A stretch of 64,000 nt of DNA. Source: Nitrospiraceae bacterium (GTDB lineage Bacteria > Nitrospirota > Nitrospiria > Nitrospirales > UBA8639). The notes beneath the pieces are model-generated. The model searched no databases. It worked only from the letters and a program-made list of their open reading frames with translations, and was not told the origin of the DNA. Both the position numbers and the translations under genes were made by a program. The stretch spans positions 868,001 through 932,000 of the forward strand of contig JACKFF010000001.1 of assembly GCA_020632595.1 (NCBI GenBank), given 5' to 3'. This document shows, piece by piece, positions 1-8,770 of the stretch; within the stretch, counting starts at the first letter, position 1, and each line of letters opens with the position of its first letter.

Positions 1-293
1 TGCAAATCACGAAGTCCATGTGAGGATCTTCTGCACCGAAGCTATTTCCAAAATAGTAGGGGAGAGGGAAACGTGTGCGGCTTACCTTCGGCAGATTTTC
101 CGACATTAGTAAAATTATCATCTTGCTCTCAAGGGTTCTTGGGCGATATGGTACACTCCCTTTTAACCTGGGGCTTTTTCTTTTACCTCAAGTTCTCAGG
201 TCTCGATATTCGGAAAAGGAAGGTTGCCATTGGGTAGCTTTTGTTCTCCACTCTCCTCCCCTTCATGGTGATCCAGGCGTTCCGGGATTGCCC
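1..293. other. Region upstream of efflux operon, no gene called
   Basis: The frame of the outer-membrane factor gene stays open upstream to a GTG at 75, and a GGGGAGAGGG stretch lies just before that GTG. The roughly 73 extra residues do not look like part of the family and would bury the signal peptide, so I treat this as leader sequence. No convincing promoter was seen. Confidence 0.5.
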
Positions 294-1622
294 ATGCCAG
301 CCACCAAAATGACGTTGCTCATACGCTTCACCCACGCCCTGGTTTTTACGGCGGTCATGGTTGGGATTCAATTCGAAACCACATGGGCGCAACCGGATTC
401 AATCAAAGCTTCAAAGCAGGCATCAGCGGCAACTCCCACCACAGTGACCTTGAGCCTGGACGATTCCTTATCCTTGTTCCTGGAAAAGAATCTTGATCTC
501 TTGATGACGAAATACGGGATCGATAATGCTAAGGGAATCGCCATCACAGCTAAACTTTTTCCCAACCCGACTTTTTTACTCTATGGAGGAGCCGCATTTA
601 CCGGGAAGCAAACCTTTGCCGGCACTCGCTATATTACTCCACAGCTCGAACAGATGTTTTTACTTGCCGGGAAACGGGGCTATCGGATGGAAAGCGCGGG
701 CTATGGCATCCAGGCTTCCGAGGCGACATTCACGGATGCTATTCGTCAACTGACGCTCACCCTGAAAGACACGTATTACCAGGTCCAATTGGCATCCCGG
801 CGTCTTAATCTCGCGAAAGATAATCAGGAGCGGTTTCATCGGATCCTAACAATTGGGGAATTGCGCTTTAAAAAAGGCTTCATTGCCGAAGTGGATCTCA
901 TTCGTCTTCGCCTCCAGGCAGTAGACTTCGGCGCACAGGTCATCAAATTTACGCAGGAAGTCCAAACCGCACTCGCTGATCTCCGACTACTCCTGGCCTT
1001 CCCTCCCACCACGGACCTGGTGTTAACCTCCGACCTGATTTATAAACGGGTGACACCCGATATGGAAAGACTCCGGACGGAGGCCTTGAACAAACGTCCG
1101 GATCTTCAAGCCAGACGGTTCGTCCTTTCCCAGCAACAAGCCAATTTAAAATTAGCTAAATCCCTCAGGATTCCCGATCCCATTGTCGGAGGCGCATTCA
1201 CCATGCAGGGCCCGCAAGGTGGGAGCAACCAACAATTATATAGCCTCAACCTGGAAGTGCCGCTCCCGGTCTTTGACCGAAATCAGGGAGGCATTGCTCA
1301 GGCGGAAATCGCCATTCAAGTCGCGCAAGTCGATCTCCACAAGACGACGCTGGAAGTCCAAAATGAGATTGAAGTGAATTACCGGAATTTAACCCAATCC
1401 CAACGCCTGGTTGAGGCCTATCAGGCAGGAGTGCTGGACGATGCCAAAACCACATTCTCCATTCTCGAAAAAGCCTATCAAAAAGGTGGCGTCACGCTCA
1501 TAGATTTGCTCGATGCCGCCCGCACCTCACAGACCATCCTGCAAAACTATTTGGAAGCCCTCTTTGACTACCAACGAAATCTATTCCTTTTAGAACGAGC
1601 CGCCGGCCAGGATATTTTATGA
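294..1622 (+). CDS. TolC-family outer-membrane factor of heavy-metal RND efflux
   Basis: Outer-membrane channel subunit of a CusCBA/CzcCBA-type tripartite efflux pump, expected to form a trimeric periplasm-spanning duct. The start at ATG 294 (or ATG 309) is chosen because the next ~35 residues form a signal peptide: a short basic start, a hydrophobic core, then TWAQ as a likely cleavage site. The rest shows the two repeated helical TolC/OEP halves with long alpha-helical stretches, and about 442 residues fits the family. The stop overlaps the start of the adaptor gene (ATGA), so it is the first gene of a translationally coupled operon. The exported metal cannot be read from this subunit. No strong ribosome-binding site precedes either candidate ATG. 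Confidence 0.85.
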   Translation: MPATKMTLLIRFTHALVFTAVMVGIQFETTWAQPDSIKASKQASAATPTTVTLSLDDSLSLFLEKNLDLLMTKYGIDNAKGIAITAKLFPNPTFLLYGGAAFTGKQTFAGTRYITPQLEQMFLLAGKRGYRMESAGYGIQASEATFTDAIRQLTLTLKDTYYQVQLASRRLNLAKDNQERFHRILTIGELRFKKGFIAEVDLIRLRLQAVDFGAQVIKFTQEVQTALADLRLLLAFPPTTDLVLTSDLIYKRVTPDMERLRTEALNKRPDLQARRFVLSQQQANLKLAKSLRIPDPIVGGAFTMQGPQGGSNQQLYSLNLEVPLPVFDRNQGGIAQAEIAIQVAQVDLHKTTLEVQNEIEVNYRNLTQSQRLVEAYQAGVLDDAKTTFSILEKAYQKGGVTLIDLLDAARTSQTILQNYLEALFDYQRNLFLLERAAGQDIL

Positions 1623-2836
1623 CATCCGGACCTCGTGTATACCCATGCCTACTTTTCATGATGATATTGATCGGGATCGCCTGCAGCCAGGAAAGCCCCT
1701 CAGAAACCTCCGCAACAACGGAACTGGCCCCTGCGACACCCGACACGACACACCACTCTCTCTCAACACCGGAAACACAAATCGTCACAGCCCTAGTGAC
1801 CGTTGGACCCTCCCACCCCGTCTTGTCCTTAGCAGGAAAAGTGTCCTATGGGGAGGATCGATATTCAAAAGTCTCTTCAGCCCTGGTCGGTCGGGTACAA
1901 AAAATACATGGACAATTGGGAGATTTCGTGAAAGCGGGAGATCTCCTGGTCACCATTGAAAGTCCCGAGATTGCTTCGGCGTATTCGGAATTCATCAAAG
2001 AACATTCTGACTTATCCTACGCCCAACGGTCATACGGTCTGGCCAAAGACCTGTATGAGATCAAAGCGCTCCCTCAAAAAGATTTGAAGCAGGCTGAAAA
2101 CGATTACGTGAAAGCCAAGGCGGAATTCCGGAGAGCCCGGGAAAAGCTCCTGGCCCTTCAAGTTTCCAAGGAGGAACTCGATAAACCCATAGCCGAACAA
2201 ACGATTACGTCAACCTATCAAATCCGAAGCCCCCTTTCCGGCACCATCGTGGATCGGGCCGTGACTCCGGGACAATCGGTCAGTGGAGATCCCAATCAAG
2301 TGCTGTTTACGGTAGCGGATTTAAAGACCGTTCAGGTCATTGCGGACGTCTACGAAAGAGACCTGGGACTTGTAAAAATCAAACAACAAGCGACGGTAAC
2401 CGTTGAAGCGTATCCCGAGATGGCATTTCCAGCCACCATTTCAGCCATCGGTGATGTCGTGGATCAGACAACCCGGACGATTAAACTCCGGGCGGTCGTG
2501 GACAATAGCGATCGCAAACTCAAGCCGGGGATGTTTGCCCGTTTGAATGTCAAACTGAGCGAGAGCCTTCACTATCCTCTTATTCCTCAAGAATCCGTGC
2601 TGGAAATTGACGGCAAGATGTATGTCTATGTCGCGGATAGCGACAAGCATTACACGAAACGTCTGATCAAAACCGGTCTCCCCTTCTCCAGCCAGATGCC
2701 CGTCCTCCACGGTCTCGAGGCGGGCGAAACGATCGTGGTAAAAGGGGCCGTACTCCTCAAAGGTCAGGACATGAATGTCGAGGATGAGGGATTGTCCTCG
2801 GAACACCTTGCCCCCACTTCTCCCCCGAAATCATGA
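1619..2836 (+). CDS. RND efflux periplasmic adaptor (membrane fusion protein, CusB/CzcB-like)
   Basis: Links the inner-membrane pump to the outer-membrane channel. The N-terminus has a hydrophobic segment ending in a cysteine (LIGIAC), suggesting a lipoprotein, although Gly at the -3 position is not ideal for a lipobox. It is followed by a low-complexity Thr/Pro/Glu linker. The middle holds the split lipoyl/barrel-sandwich domain (GRVQKIHGQLGDFVKAGD, then SPLSGTIVDRAVTPGQSV) around a long alpha-hairpin. A beta-barrel and a membrane-proximal domain follow. Length 405 residues. The ATG overlaps the upstream stop, and its own stop overlaps the pump start in the same ATGA manner. No His-rich metal-binding extension is visible. 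Confidence 0.9.
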   Translation: MTSGPRVYPCLLFMMILIGIACSQESPSETSATTELAPATPDTTHHSLSTPETQIVTALVTVGPSHPVLSLAGKVSYGEDRYSKVSSALVGRVQKIHGQLGDFVKAGDLLVTIESPEIASAYSEFIKEHSDLSYAQRSYGLAKDLYEIKALPQKDLKQAENDYVKAKAEFRRAREKLLALQVSKEELDKPIAEQTITSTYQIRSPLSGTIVDRAVTPGQSVSGDPNQVLFTVADLKTVQVIADVYERDLGLVKIKQQATVTVEAYPEMAFPATISAIGDVVDQTTRTIKLRAVVDNSDRKLKPGMFARLNVKLSESLHYPLIPQESVLEIDGKMYVYVADSDKHYTKRLIKTGLPFSSQMPVLHGLEAGETIVVKGAVLLKGQDMNVEDEGLSSEHLAPTSPPKS

Positions 2837-5800
2837 TCGGCAGACTTGTCGAGCTATCCCTCGTCCAACGTGCTCTGGTCTGTACATTCGGGATCTTCCT
2901 GCTCTTTGGAGGGCTCTATGCCTTTCATATCCTTGACGTGGTCGCCTACCCGGATCCCTCGCCGCCCTTTGTCGAAGTCATTTCTCAAAAAACTGGATGG
3001 TCCGCCGAGGAAATGGAGCGAATCATCACCATTCCCATTGAAACGGCTCTTCAGGGCATTCCCGGCCTAACCAATGTGCGTTCCCTGTCTCTTTTTGGTT
3101 TAAGCGAACTCAAGGTCTATTTTGAATTTGGCACCAATTGGTATGCCGTCCGCCAGGAAGTACTGAATCGGCTCCACACCGTTGATCTGCCCGATGGCGT
3201 CAAACCGGAACTCTCTCCCTGGTGGGCCATCGCAGAAATTTATCGATATGAATTAGTGGGAGACGGCTATTCTCTCACCGACCTCAAAACCATCCAGGAC
3301 TGGCAGGTCCGACGTGAATTTAAACAGGTACCGGGCATCATTGATGTGACGGCGTTTGGAGGGACCACAAAAGAATATCACGTGGACCTGGATCCCGGCG
3401 CCCTGCTCACCTATGGAGTCACTCTTGCTCAGATCAAAGCAGCCCTCGCCAATAGCAATGCCAACGTCGGTGGTAGTTATTTGGCCTTAGGACCCCAAAG
3501 TTACAATGTCAGAGGAGTGGGATTTATCGACAGTTTGGATGACATAGCCAAGGTCGTCGTAGCGGTCAAGGACGGCACTCCCATCTTTATTGAAAATCTG
3601 GGAAAAGTATCGATTGGCAATGCGATTCGTTTGGGACAAGTCGGCATCAACGAGGTGGAGGACACACTGGAAGGGGTGATTCTTCTGCAACGGGACACCC
3701 AGGCTCTGCCCACCCTGGCACGCGTCAATCAAAAGGTCCAGGACTTAAACCAAAAAAAACTTCCCGCAGGGGTCCACATCAAAACCATTTATGATCGGAC
3801 TACCATGATCAACACCGTCATTGAGACGGTCGTGCACATATTAATCAACGGCATGGTATTGGTGCTCATCGTTCTCCTCTTTTTCTTGGGGCATTTCCGC
3901 ACCGCCCTGATCGTCGCCTGTACGATTCCCCTGGCTCTGCTGTTCACCTTTTCCGCCATGGTCATCATGGGACAATCCGCGAATCTCATTTCTCTGGGTG
4001 CCATTGATTTCGGGATTATCGTCGATGCCCCCCTGGTCATGGTCGAAAGCATTTTCTTTTACCTGTGCCACCATGCCAAACCCGGGGTCACCCCTCCTCA
4101 GCTCATTGCGAGGGCCGCCCGGCATGTGGGACGACCAATCTTATTTTCGACCGTGATTATCGTGGTGGCATTCATTCCCCTTTTCACCATGACGGGGGTC
4201 CCTGGAAAAATTTTTGCGCCCATGTCCATTACTTATGGTCTGGCCCTGGCTGGTTCCCTGCTGCTGGCCTGCACCCTCGCCCCGGCCATGTGTTCCTTCC
4301 TGCTCAATGGACCCATGCGCGAACAGGAACCCAAACTGGTTTCCATGCTCAGGCAAACCTATCTGGCCGCTCTTCGCTGGGGACTTCATCACCAGAAACA
4401 GGTGCTAGGCGCGGTGGGGATGCTATTGGCCGTGACCGTTTTAGCACTCAACTTCATGGGTGGAGAGTTCATGCCGGCGTTAGAGGAAGGGAACCTCTGG
4501 GTGCGGATTCGCATGCCAATCGATATCCGGTTTGAAGATGCCTCGGCCTTGGCCAGCCGCATGCGGAAAATGTTTATGGAATCCCCCGAAGTGGCCACTG
4601 CGGTCTCACAGCTCGGACGCCCGGATGATGGAACAGACCCCGAAAGTTTTTTTAATGTGGAATATTACGTCAATCTCAAACCCCGTGCTGAATGGCGCCC
4701 CGGTCTGACTAAAGAAGGTCTCATCGAAGAAATTGAGGGACGCCTTGAAACGATCCCCGGTCTCAAAGTCAACTTCTCCCAACTCATCCAGGACAGTGTG
4801 GAAGAAGCCATGTCGGGCGTAAAGAGCGAAAACTCCATTAAGCTCTATGGGCACAACCTCACAGAACTCCAATCCCTTGCGGAAAAAGTAGAAGGTGAAC
4901 TCAAAAACATCCGGGGAGTGAAGGAACTCAGCATCAACCGGACCATGGGACAACCCAACCTGCTGATTCAAGTTGACCGGCAAGCCTGTGCCCGTTACGG
5001 CATACAAGTCGGCGATGTCAATGCCATGGTTCAGGCCGCCATCGGCGGGGAAGCCGTCACGGAAGTGATCGAAGGAGACCGGCGATTTGAATTGGTGGTT
5101 CGGTTTCTTCCCCAATATCGACAAGACGAAACCACGATTGGGCAGATCCAGGTCAGTTCTCCCGAAGGGGTCGGCATTCCCCTAAAACAATTGGCTACGA
5201 TCGTCCGGCAAACCGGCGCCTTTATGATTTATCGAGAAAATCACGAGCGATACATCCCTATTATGTTCAGTATCCGTGACCGGGATCTGGTGAGTACGAT
5301 TCAAGAAGCCCAACGACACCTCCAAGACCGGATCACACTCCCGGAAGGCTATCATCTCGAATGGGCGGGGCAATATGACCAATTGGTCAAAGAACAACAA
5401 CGCCTGATGATTGTCGTACCCCTGACCATGGTCCTGATTCTCTTTTTGCTATACCTCACGTTCGGCTCATTCCGTTACGCCTTCATCGTACTCGCCACGG
5501 TTCCCTTTGCCATGATCGGAGGGGTCCTTTCTCTCGTCCTAACTCATACCCCCTTTAGCATTTCGGCCGCCGTAGGATTCATTTCCACATTGGGGATCGC
5601 CATCCTTGGCGGCGTCTTAATCGTCTCAAGTATCAGGGAGTTGGAACAAAACGGCATCCCCCTCAAGGAGGCTATCCTTTCAGGAGCGGAGCTGCAGATG
5701 CGACCGGTGCTAATGGCCACTCTGGGAGCCGCGCTGGGCTTAGTTCCTGCCGCGCTCGCAAGTGGCATCGGTTCCGAGGCTCAAAAGCCCTTGGCCCGCG

Positions 5801-5967
5801 TGGTTGTGGGCGGCATGTTGACCGCCACCTTCCTCATTTTATTTGTTGTTCCCATCCTGTACCAATTGACCAGTCAGTACTCTAAGAGACGGTCCCGACC
5901 TCAACCCGATTCCAAAGAACAGGAACACATCAACCAGAACACTACTCATAGCAGTGAACATCCGTAA
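2833..5967 (+). CDS. Heavy-metal efflux RND pump, inner-membrane subunit (CusA/CzcA family)
   Basis: Proton-driven RND transporter of 1044 residues, a typical length, with the 12-TM, two-periplasmic-loop architecture. Transmembrane helix 4 carries the heavy-metal RND pattern D392-F-G-(x4)-D398-(x6)-E405, the acidic residues that relay protons in CzcA-type pumps. The usual 'DGAVVMVEN' is here DAPLVMVES, a local variation. The duplicated second half is present, with TMs around residues 850-1020. The N-terminal GRLVELSLVQRALV is typical of the family. It is the third gene of the efflux operon. The substrate (Cu/Ag versus Co/Zn/Cd) is not settled by the residues I can check by hand. Confidence 0.93.
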   Translation: MIGRLVELSLVQRALVCTFGIFLLFGGLYAFHILDVVAYPDPSPPFVEVISQKTGWSAEEMERIITIPIETALQGIPGLTNVRSLSLFGLSELKVYFEFGTNWYAVRQEVLNRLHTVDLPDGVKPELSPWWAIAEIYRYELVGDGYSLTDLKTIQDWQVRREFKQVPGIIDVTAFGGTTKEYHVDLDPGALLTYGVTLAQIKAALANSNANVGGSYLALGPQSYNVRGVGFIDSLDDIAKVVVAVKDGTPIFIENLGKVSIGNAIRLGQVGINEVEDTLEGVILLQRDTQALPTLARVNQKVQDLNQKKLPAGVHIKTIYDRTTMINTVIETVVHILINGMVLVLIVLLFFLGHFRTALIVACTIPLALLFTFSAMVIMGQSANLISLGAIDFGIIVDAPLVMVESIFFYLCHHAKPGVTPPQLIARAARHVGRPILFSTVIIVVAFIPLFTMTGVPGKIFAPMSITYGLALAGSLLLACTLAPAMCSFLLNGPMREQEPKLVSMLRQTYLAALRWGLHHQKQVLGAVGMLLAVTVLALNFMGGEFMPALEEGNLWVRIRMPIDIRFEDASALASRMRKMFMESPEVATAVSQLGRPDDGTDPESFFNVEYYVNLKPRAEWRPGLTKEGLIEEIEGRLETIPGLKVNFSQLIQDSVEEAMSGVKSENSIKLYGHNLTELQSLAEKVEGELKNIRGVKELSINRTMGQPNLLIQVDRQACARYGIQVGDVNAMVQAAIGGEAVTEVIEGDRRFELVVRFLPQYRQDETTIGQIQVSSPEGVGIPLKQLATIVRQTGAFMIYRENHERYIPIMFSIRDRDLVSTIQEAQRHLQDRITLPEGYHLEWAGQYDQLVKEQQRLMIVVPLTMVLILFLLYLTFGSFRYAFIVLATVPFAMIGGVLSLVLTHTPFSISAAVGFISTLGIAILGGVLIVSSIRELEQNGIPLKEAILSGAELQMRPVLMATLGAALGLVPAALASGIGSEAQKPLARVVVGGMLTATFLILFVVPILYQLTSQYSKRRSRPQPDSKEQEHINQNTTHSSEHP

Positions 5968-6329
5968 CCATTCGCACGGCCTGCTTTCCAACAGCTATCC
6001 GATTTACCAAATTCTCGGAAAAAATTTGGGCTTTCCTTTTCTCAGGGGACTCTTTGGAAAATTTTCTGGAAACTAGCGGTTCGGTTCGCTCATGAAGGGC
6101 ACCGATAATTCTCTTGTGAATTCAGTGTGCCTCCTGATTTCAAGCTGAAGGAATATCCAGCTACCTACCTATGTATTATTGGATTGCTTATGAACCTACC
6201 GATTTGGTCCACCAACAGCAAATATCTCTGGGCATCTGAAGTCATCCATCGGATTCTTCACCACACCAAGTTGGGGGCAGATTCGTGTACGCGGCTGGAG
6301 CGATTTTCGAGGCGAATGCTTCTCAAAAA
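5968..6329. other. Intergenic region after the efflux operon
   Basis: No coding sequence supported. A weak hairpin (CCAAATT around 6007, AATTTGG around 6023) is followed by a pyrimidine-rich stretch on the plus strand and could be a poor terminator for the efflux operon. The right part lies behind the stop of the ABM-domain gene, where an attC site would be expected. I could not find one. Confidence 0.4.
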
Positions 6330-6908
6330 TCAGGTAAACAACCAGCGTTGGATCAGCTTGGTGTAATGCGGCATCACGAGATAGACCATGACCCCCACCA
6401 CCGAACCGGTGCTAAGCAGCAAGTCCAGATAATGATTGTGAGGTACGCCCAGTTGCCGCAGCCCCCATGCAACAACCATGGGAATGACGAGCACCAACGG
6501 AAAGATGGCGGACCATGTCACGAGAAATTGCTTCCAACGGACAGGTACCTTCGCCCTCGCGCCTTCGGGCGTGAACCAGAAATCCAAACCACTGCGTATG
6601 AAAAAATCATCATCTTGAGCAAGGAGCGGTCGCACCTGTTCGATGAGTCGCTTCCTATCTTGTGAACTCATCCATCCCTGGAGGTGTTCCCTGGTATCAA
6701 ACCGGATGATGACCGTATAGGTTGCCGTGAGTCCGGGAATCGGACGGATAATCTGCAAATCCAGGTGGCCCGGGTAACTTCTGCATAGCGGGCCGATTTC
6801 GTTCAACCAGGCCTCATAGCCCTCTTGTTGACCGTCCCGCACACGATGCGTAATCACAGCGGTGGCGCCCCGTCCTAACGTGCTCGAAGAGGGATGGTCA
6901 TGATTCAC
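6330..6908 (-). CDS. Antibiotic biosynthesis monooxygenase (ABM)-domain membrane protein
   Basis: A 192-residue protein with an N-terminal ABM ferredoxin-like domain (about residues 15-105: TAVITHRVRDGQQEGYEAW, then YPGHLDLQIIRP, YTVIIRFDT). Two C-terminal hydrophobic helices (about 125-150 and 160-185) probably anchor it in the membrane. The start is GTG at 6908. Proteins of this build are widespread and functionally uncharacterised, so enzymatic oxygenase activity should not be assumed. Upstream lies an attC-like element (6945-7002), so the gene looks like an integron cassette passenger. No attC could be recognised behind its stop, so the cassette end may be lost. Confidence 0.75.
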   Translation of the reverse strand: MNHDHPSSSTLGRGATAVITHRVRDGQQEGYEAWLNEIGPLCRSYPGHLDLQIIRPIPGLTATYTVIIRFDTREHLQGWMSSQDRKRLIEQVRPLLAQDDDFFIRSGLDFWFTPEGARAKVPVRWKQFLVTWSAIFPLVLVIPMVVAWGLRQLGVPHNHYLDLLLSTGSVVGVMVYLVMPHYTKLIQRWLFT

Positions 6909-6944
6909 AGTGTCGAAACCTCATATTGTTAAAAAAATACGGAC

Positions 6945-7002
6945 GCATAACACCTGTACCTTGGGCATGGTGCACGGCAAAACGTTTCATACAACGATAT
7001 GC
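6945..7002 (-). repeat. attC-like site (59-base element) behind SnoaL-like gene
   Basis: On the minus strand a 58-bp segment begins with GCATATC (6996-7002) and ends with GTTATGC (6945-6951). Its outer 7-mers are inverted with one mismatch (ideal inverse of GTTATGC is GCATAAC). It sits behind the disrupted SnoaL-like gene and in front of the ABM-domain gene, where a cassette recombination site is expected. Inner arm pairing is imperfect, so it is probably a decayed site. Confidence 0.45.
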
Positions 7003-7023
7003 GAAAGGACAGGATTCTGATAT

Positions 7024-7344
7024 TCATAGCCGGTCAGGAAGGGGCAAGTTGTATAGTCGCAGAAATGACAGTTTCTCCCACTACCCGCGTTGGAAGACAA
7101 TCTTATCATCCAGCACCCTGAGAAAACCCTTGGGACCCCCTCGATGCTGAATATAGGGCCTTCCTGCCGCACTCGCTGTGGCAAACTCCTCCGCGAACAT
7201 CCTGTGAATGGCCGCTCGACCCACAACGGGCTCATTCGCCACCTGATGATTCACCGCGTCTTCAGTGTAAAAGCCGGCCAGTGCCTCCGCATCCACACGA
7301 TTGAATGCCTCTACCCATGATCGAAATAAGTCCCCTGGCTTCAT
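7024..7344 (-). pseudogene. SnoaL/NTF2-like protein, interrupted by an in-frame TAG
   Basis: The N-terminal part (MKPGDLFRSWVEAFNRVDAE..., from ATG 7344) matches the small nuclear-transport-factor-2/SnoaL-like family, a cone-shaped fold of unspecified function. The frame runs to KIVFQRG and then hits TAG at 7081-7083. Beyond it the same frame continues as WEKLSFLRLYNLPLPDRL to a TGA ending at 7024. From memory, relatives read '...KIVFQRGYWDKLSFLRL...', so the TAG replaces a Tyr codon. The middle is also about 14 residues shorter than I recall for the family. An alternative GTG start lies at 7356, and AGGAG precedes ATG 7344 at 11 bases. Confidence 0.7.
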
Positions 7345-7352
7345 ATTCGCTC

Positions 7353-7409
7353 GCACTCCTGGATAAAGTCGCCCCGCGCTACGGCGTCGGCGTGAATGAA
7401 TCGTTATGC
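7353..7409 (-). repeat. attC-like site behind AlkA-like gene
   Basis: Minus-strand 57-bp segment starting GCATAAC (7403-7409), two bases after the TAG stop of the AlkA-like gene. It continues GATTCATTCACGCC GACGCCG, TAG as loop, then CGCGG GGCGACTTTAT. The left half closely resembles classical aadA-type attC sites as I remember them (AACAATTCATTCAAGCCGACGCCG). The right-hand core is decayed: GGAGTGC at 7353-7359 instead of GTTRRRY. It lies directly before the SnoaL-like gene. Confidence 0.6.
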
Positions 7410-7410
7410 A

Positions 7411-8111
7411 CTAGCCCAACACACGCATCCCATTGTTATCCGGCACGCACTGACCTCGCGCAGCAAGATAATGCGCCCACAAGATTCGCGCGGCAACCGA
7501 GCGCCAGGGAGCCCAGTCGCTGGCCAGGAGCTGCTGCTCATCTCTCGTCGGGAGAACCCTCAGGTGTTTCACTTCACGGAGCGCGACGGCCAGCGCCAAA
7601 TCCCCTTGAGGCCAGACATCGGGACGTCGCAGCGCCATAAGGTAATAGATATCCACGCTCCATGGCCCGAGCCCTGGAACCGCCAATAAGATCTGACGTC
7701 CCCGATCATCCGGACTCCGGCAACAGCGGTAAGATCGAGACTTCCATCAAGCATTCGCGCCGCCAAACCATAACAATAGAAGGCTTTCTGTCTCGTCAGC
7801 CAGAAATCCCTCAACCCGTTGACCTGGATGGCATAGACTGCTTTCGGAGTCATCGCACCCAGATGGCTGGAGAGCCGCTGATACAATGTGCGGGCGGCGG
7901 CCAGCGATACCTGCTGCTCGAGGATAATCTGAATGAGGGTAGGAAATCCCGGTTCCCTTCCCCACATCGGAGGCACCCCCAGTCGATCCAAGACAGCGCA
8001 TAGATCAGGATCCACCTCAGCCAATTGCCGTGCACCTCGGCGAAGAGAGGACGCCGTCAGCGGGGGTGTACTGGCAGGCAATGGTATTTGGATCAACGAA
8101 CCTAATTTCAT
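7411..8111 (-). pseudogene. DNA-3-methyladenine glycosylase (AlkA/HhH-GPD family), frameshifted
   Basis: Would remove alkylated purines from DNA by N-glycosyl hydrolysis. The 5' part (8111 to about 7710) reads in one frame with typical helices (EQQVSLAAARTLYQRLSSHLG, then FWLTRQKAFYCYGLA). The 3' part (about 7706 to 7411) reads in another frame and holds the helix-hairpin-helix VPGLGPWSVDIYYLMALRR followed by WPQGDLALA with the expected catalytic Asp. The switch lies near 7695-7710 and fits loss of one base (or gain of two). Either the gene is dead or the assembly has an error. ATG 8111 lies 18 bp beyond the attC-like right core, the usual cassette layout. Confidence 0.75.
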
Positions 8112-8122
8112 AACAGTTGTCC

Positions 8123-8219
8123 AGATAACGCTTGAGCTAAGCGAGAGGCAAAGGCAGCAAAAAGCAGAGCGAAGAAGGAACGGCGTTACTTCTGTCCCAG
8201 TGCATTTGCCTTGTTAGGC
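8123..8219 (-). repeat. attC-like site of the GDT1 cassette
   Basis: Minus-strand 97-bp segment. It opens with TGCCTAACAAGGC (perfect RYYYAAC core GCCTAAC at 8213-8219), a few bases after the stop of the GDT1-like gene. It closes with GCTTAGCTCAAGCGTTATC, a right half of the kind common in attC sites. The opening core is the exact reverse complement of GTTAGGC at 8521-8527, upstream of the same gene, as expected for one excisable cassette. Pairing of the inner arms is weak by eye, so the folded structure should be computed. Confidence 0.65.
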
Positions 8220-8225
8220 ATGATT

Positions 8226-8498
8226 TTATGTTTTGATGAGTGTCCAAAATCCAATGGTTATAAACCCAATACCTGCAATGTACTGTAGATGCTTTTCGCT
8301 TATGTATTCAGAAATGGCACTCCCTGCAAGTACACCAATGCCTGATGCAATAATTAATGCTAAAGAAGCACCAATGAACACGGTGAGCTTACTTACTTCT
8401 GTGTCAGCTGCAAACAACATTGTTGCCAATTGCGTCTTATCGCCAAGCTCCGCAAGAAAAACAGCCAAAAAAACGGTGAATAAAACTTTGTATTCCAA
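8226..8498 (-). CDS. TMEM165/GDT1 (UPF0016) family cation transporter, half-size
   Basis: A 90-residue membrane protein with three hydrophobic helices and the family signature E17-L-G-D-K-T22 in the first one. Family members exchange Mn2+ or Ca2+ for protons. The eukaryotic and larger bacterial forms carry two such motifs, so a one-motif protein should dimerise. The start is TTG 8498, chosen because GAGGAG lies 7 bases upstream and the reading frame begins there. The gene is clearly more AT-rich than its neighbours and lies between a GTTAGGC core (8521-8527) and an attC-like site (8123-8219). Both point to acquisition as an integron cassette. Confidence 0.85.
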   Translation of the reverse strand: MEYKVLFTVFLAVFLAELGDKTQLATMLFAADTEVSKLTVFIGASLALIIASGIGVLAGSAISEYISEKHLQYIAGIGFITIGFWTLIKT

Positions 8499-8520
8499 TT
8501 TCGTTCTCCTCTTTTTTCTT

Positions 8521-8527
8521 GCCTAAC
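8521..8527 (-). repeat. Cassette-boundary core site GTTAGGC
   Basis: Minus-strand GTTAGGC fits the integron core GTTRRRY. It is the exact inverse of GCCTAAC in the attC-like site behind the following GDT1 gene, and so marks the 5' boundary of that ~398-bp cassette. No attC arm, attI or integrase gene was recognised further upstream. Confidence 0.5.
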
Positions 8528-8770
8528 CATGTACTATCTAGTTTCGTACAAGTCCGCCGGTCTGATCCAACTGCAGTCGTATTTCTATGGCATTTGAAAC
8601 TACCTCTCAAGTCCTGCGCAACTCCAAAATCCTCTATCGCATGCGCTGGAATAATCGGGATGGTTTTTGGGGGGATCATACATAATCACTGGCTCCCTCG
8701 TCGAAGAAATTGGGAATGAAAAGATTGATGGCCAATTCTCCAACTCTCGTATCAACATGATGTTCTGTGG

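Noticed and set aside
75..293. N-terminal extension of the outer-membrane factor from GTG 75, with GGGGAGAGGG upstream
   Set aside because: The extra residues are unlike the family and would place the clear signal peptide in the middle of the protein.
6285..6665. 126-residue plus-strand ORF
   Set aside because: Antisense shadow of the ABM-domain gene, which has clear domain and TM features.
7396..7689. Plus-strand ORFs over the AlkA-like gene
   Set aside because: The opposite strand carries the recognisable HhH-GPD motifs; the plus-strand frames have none.
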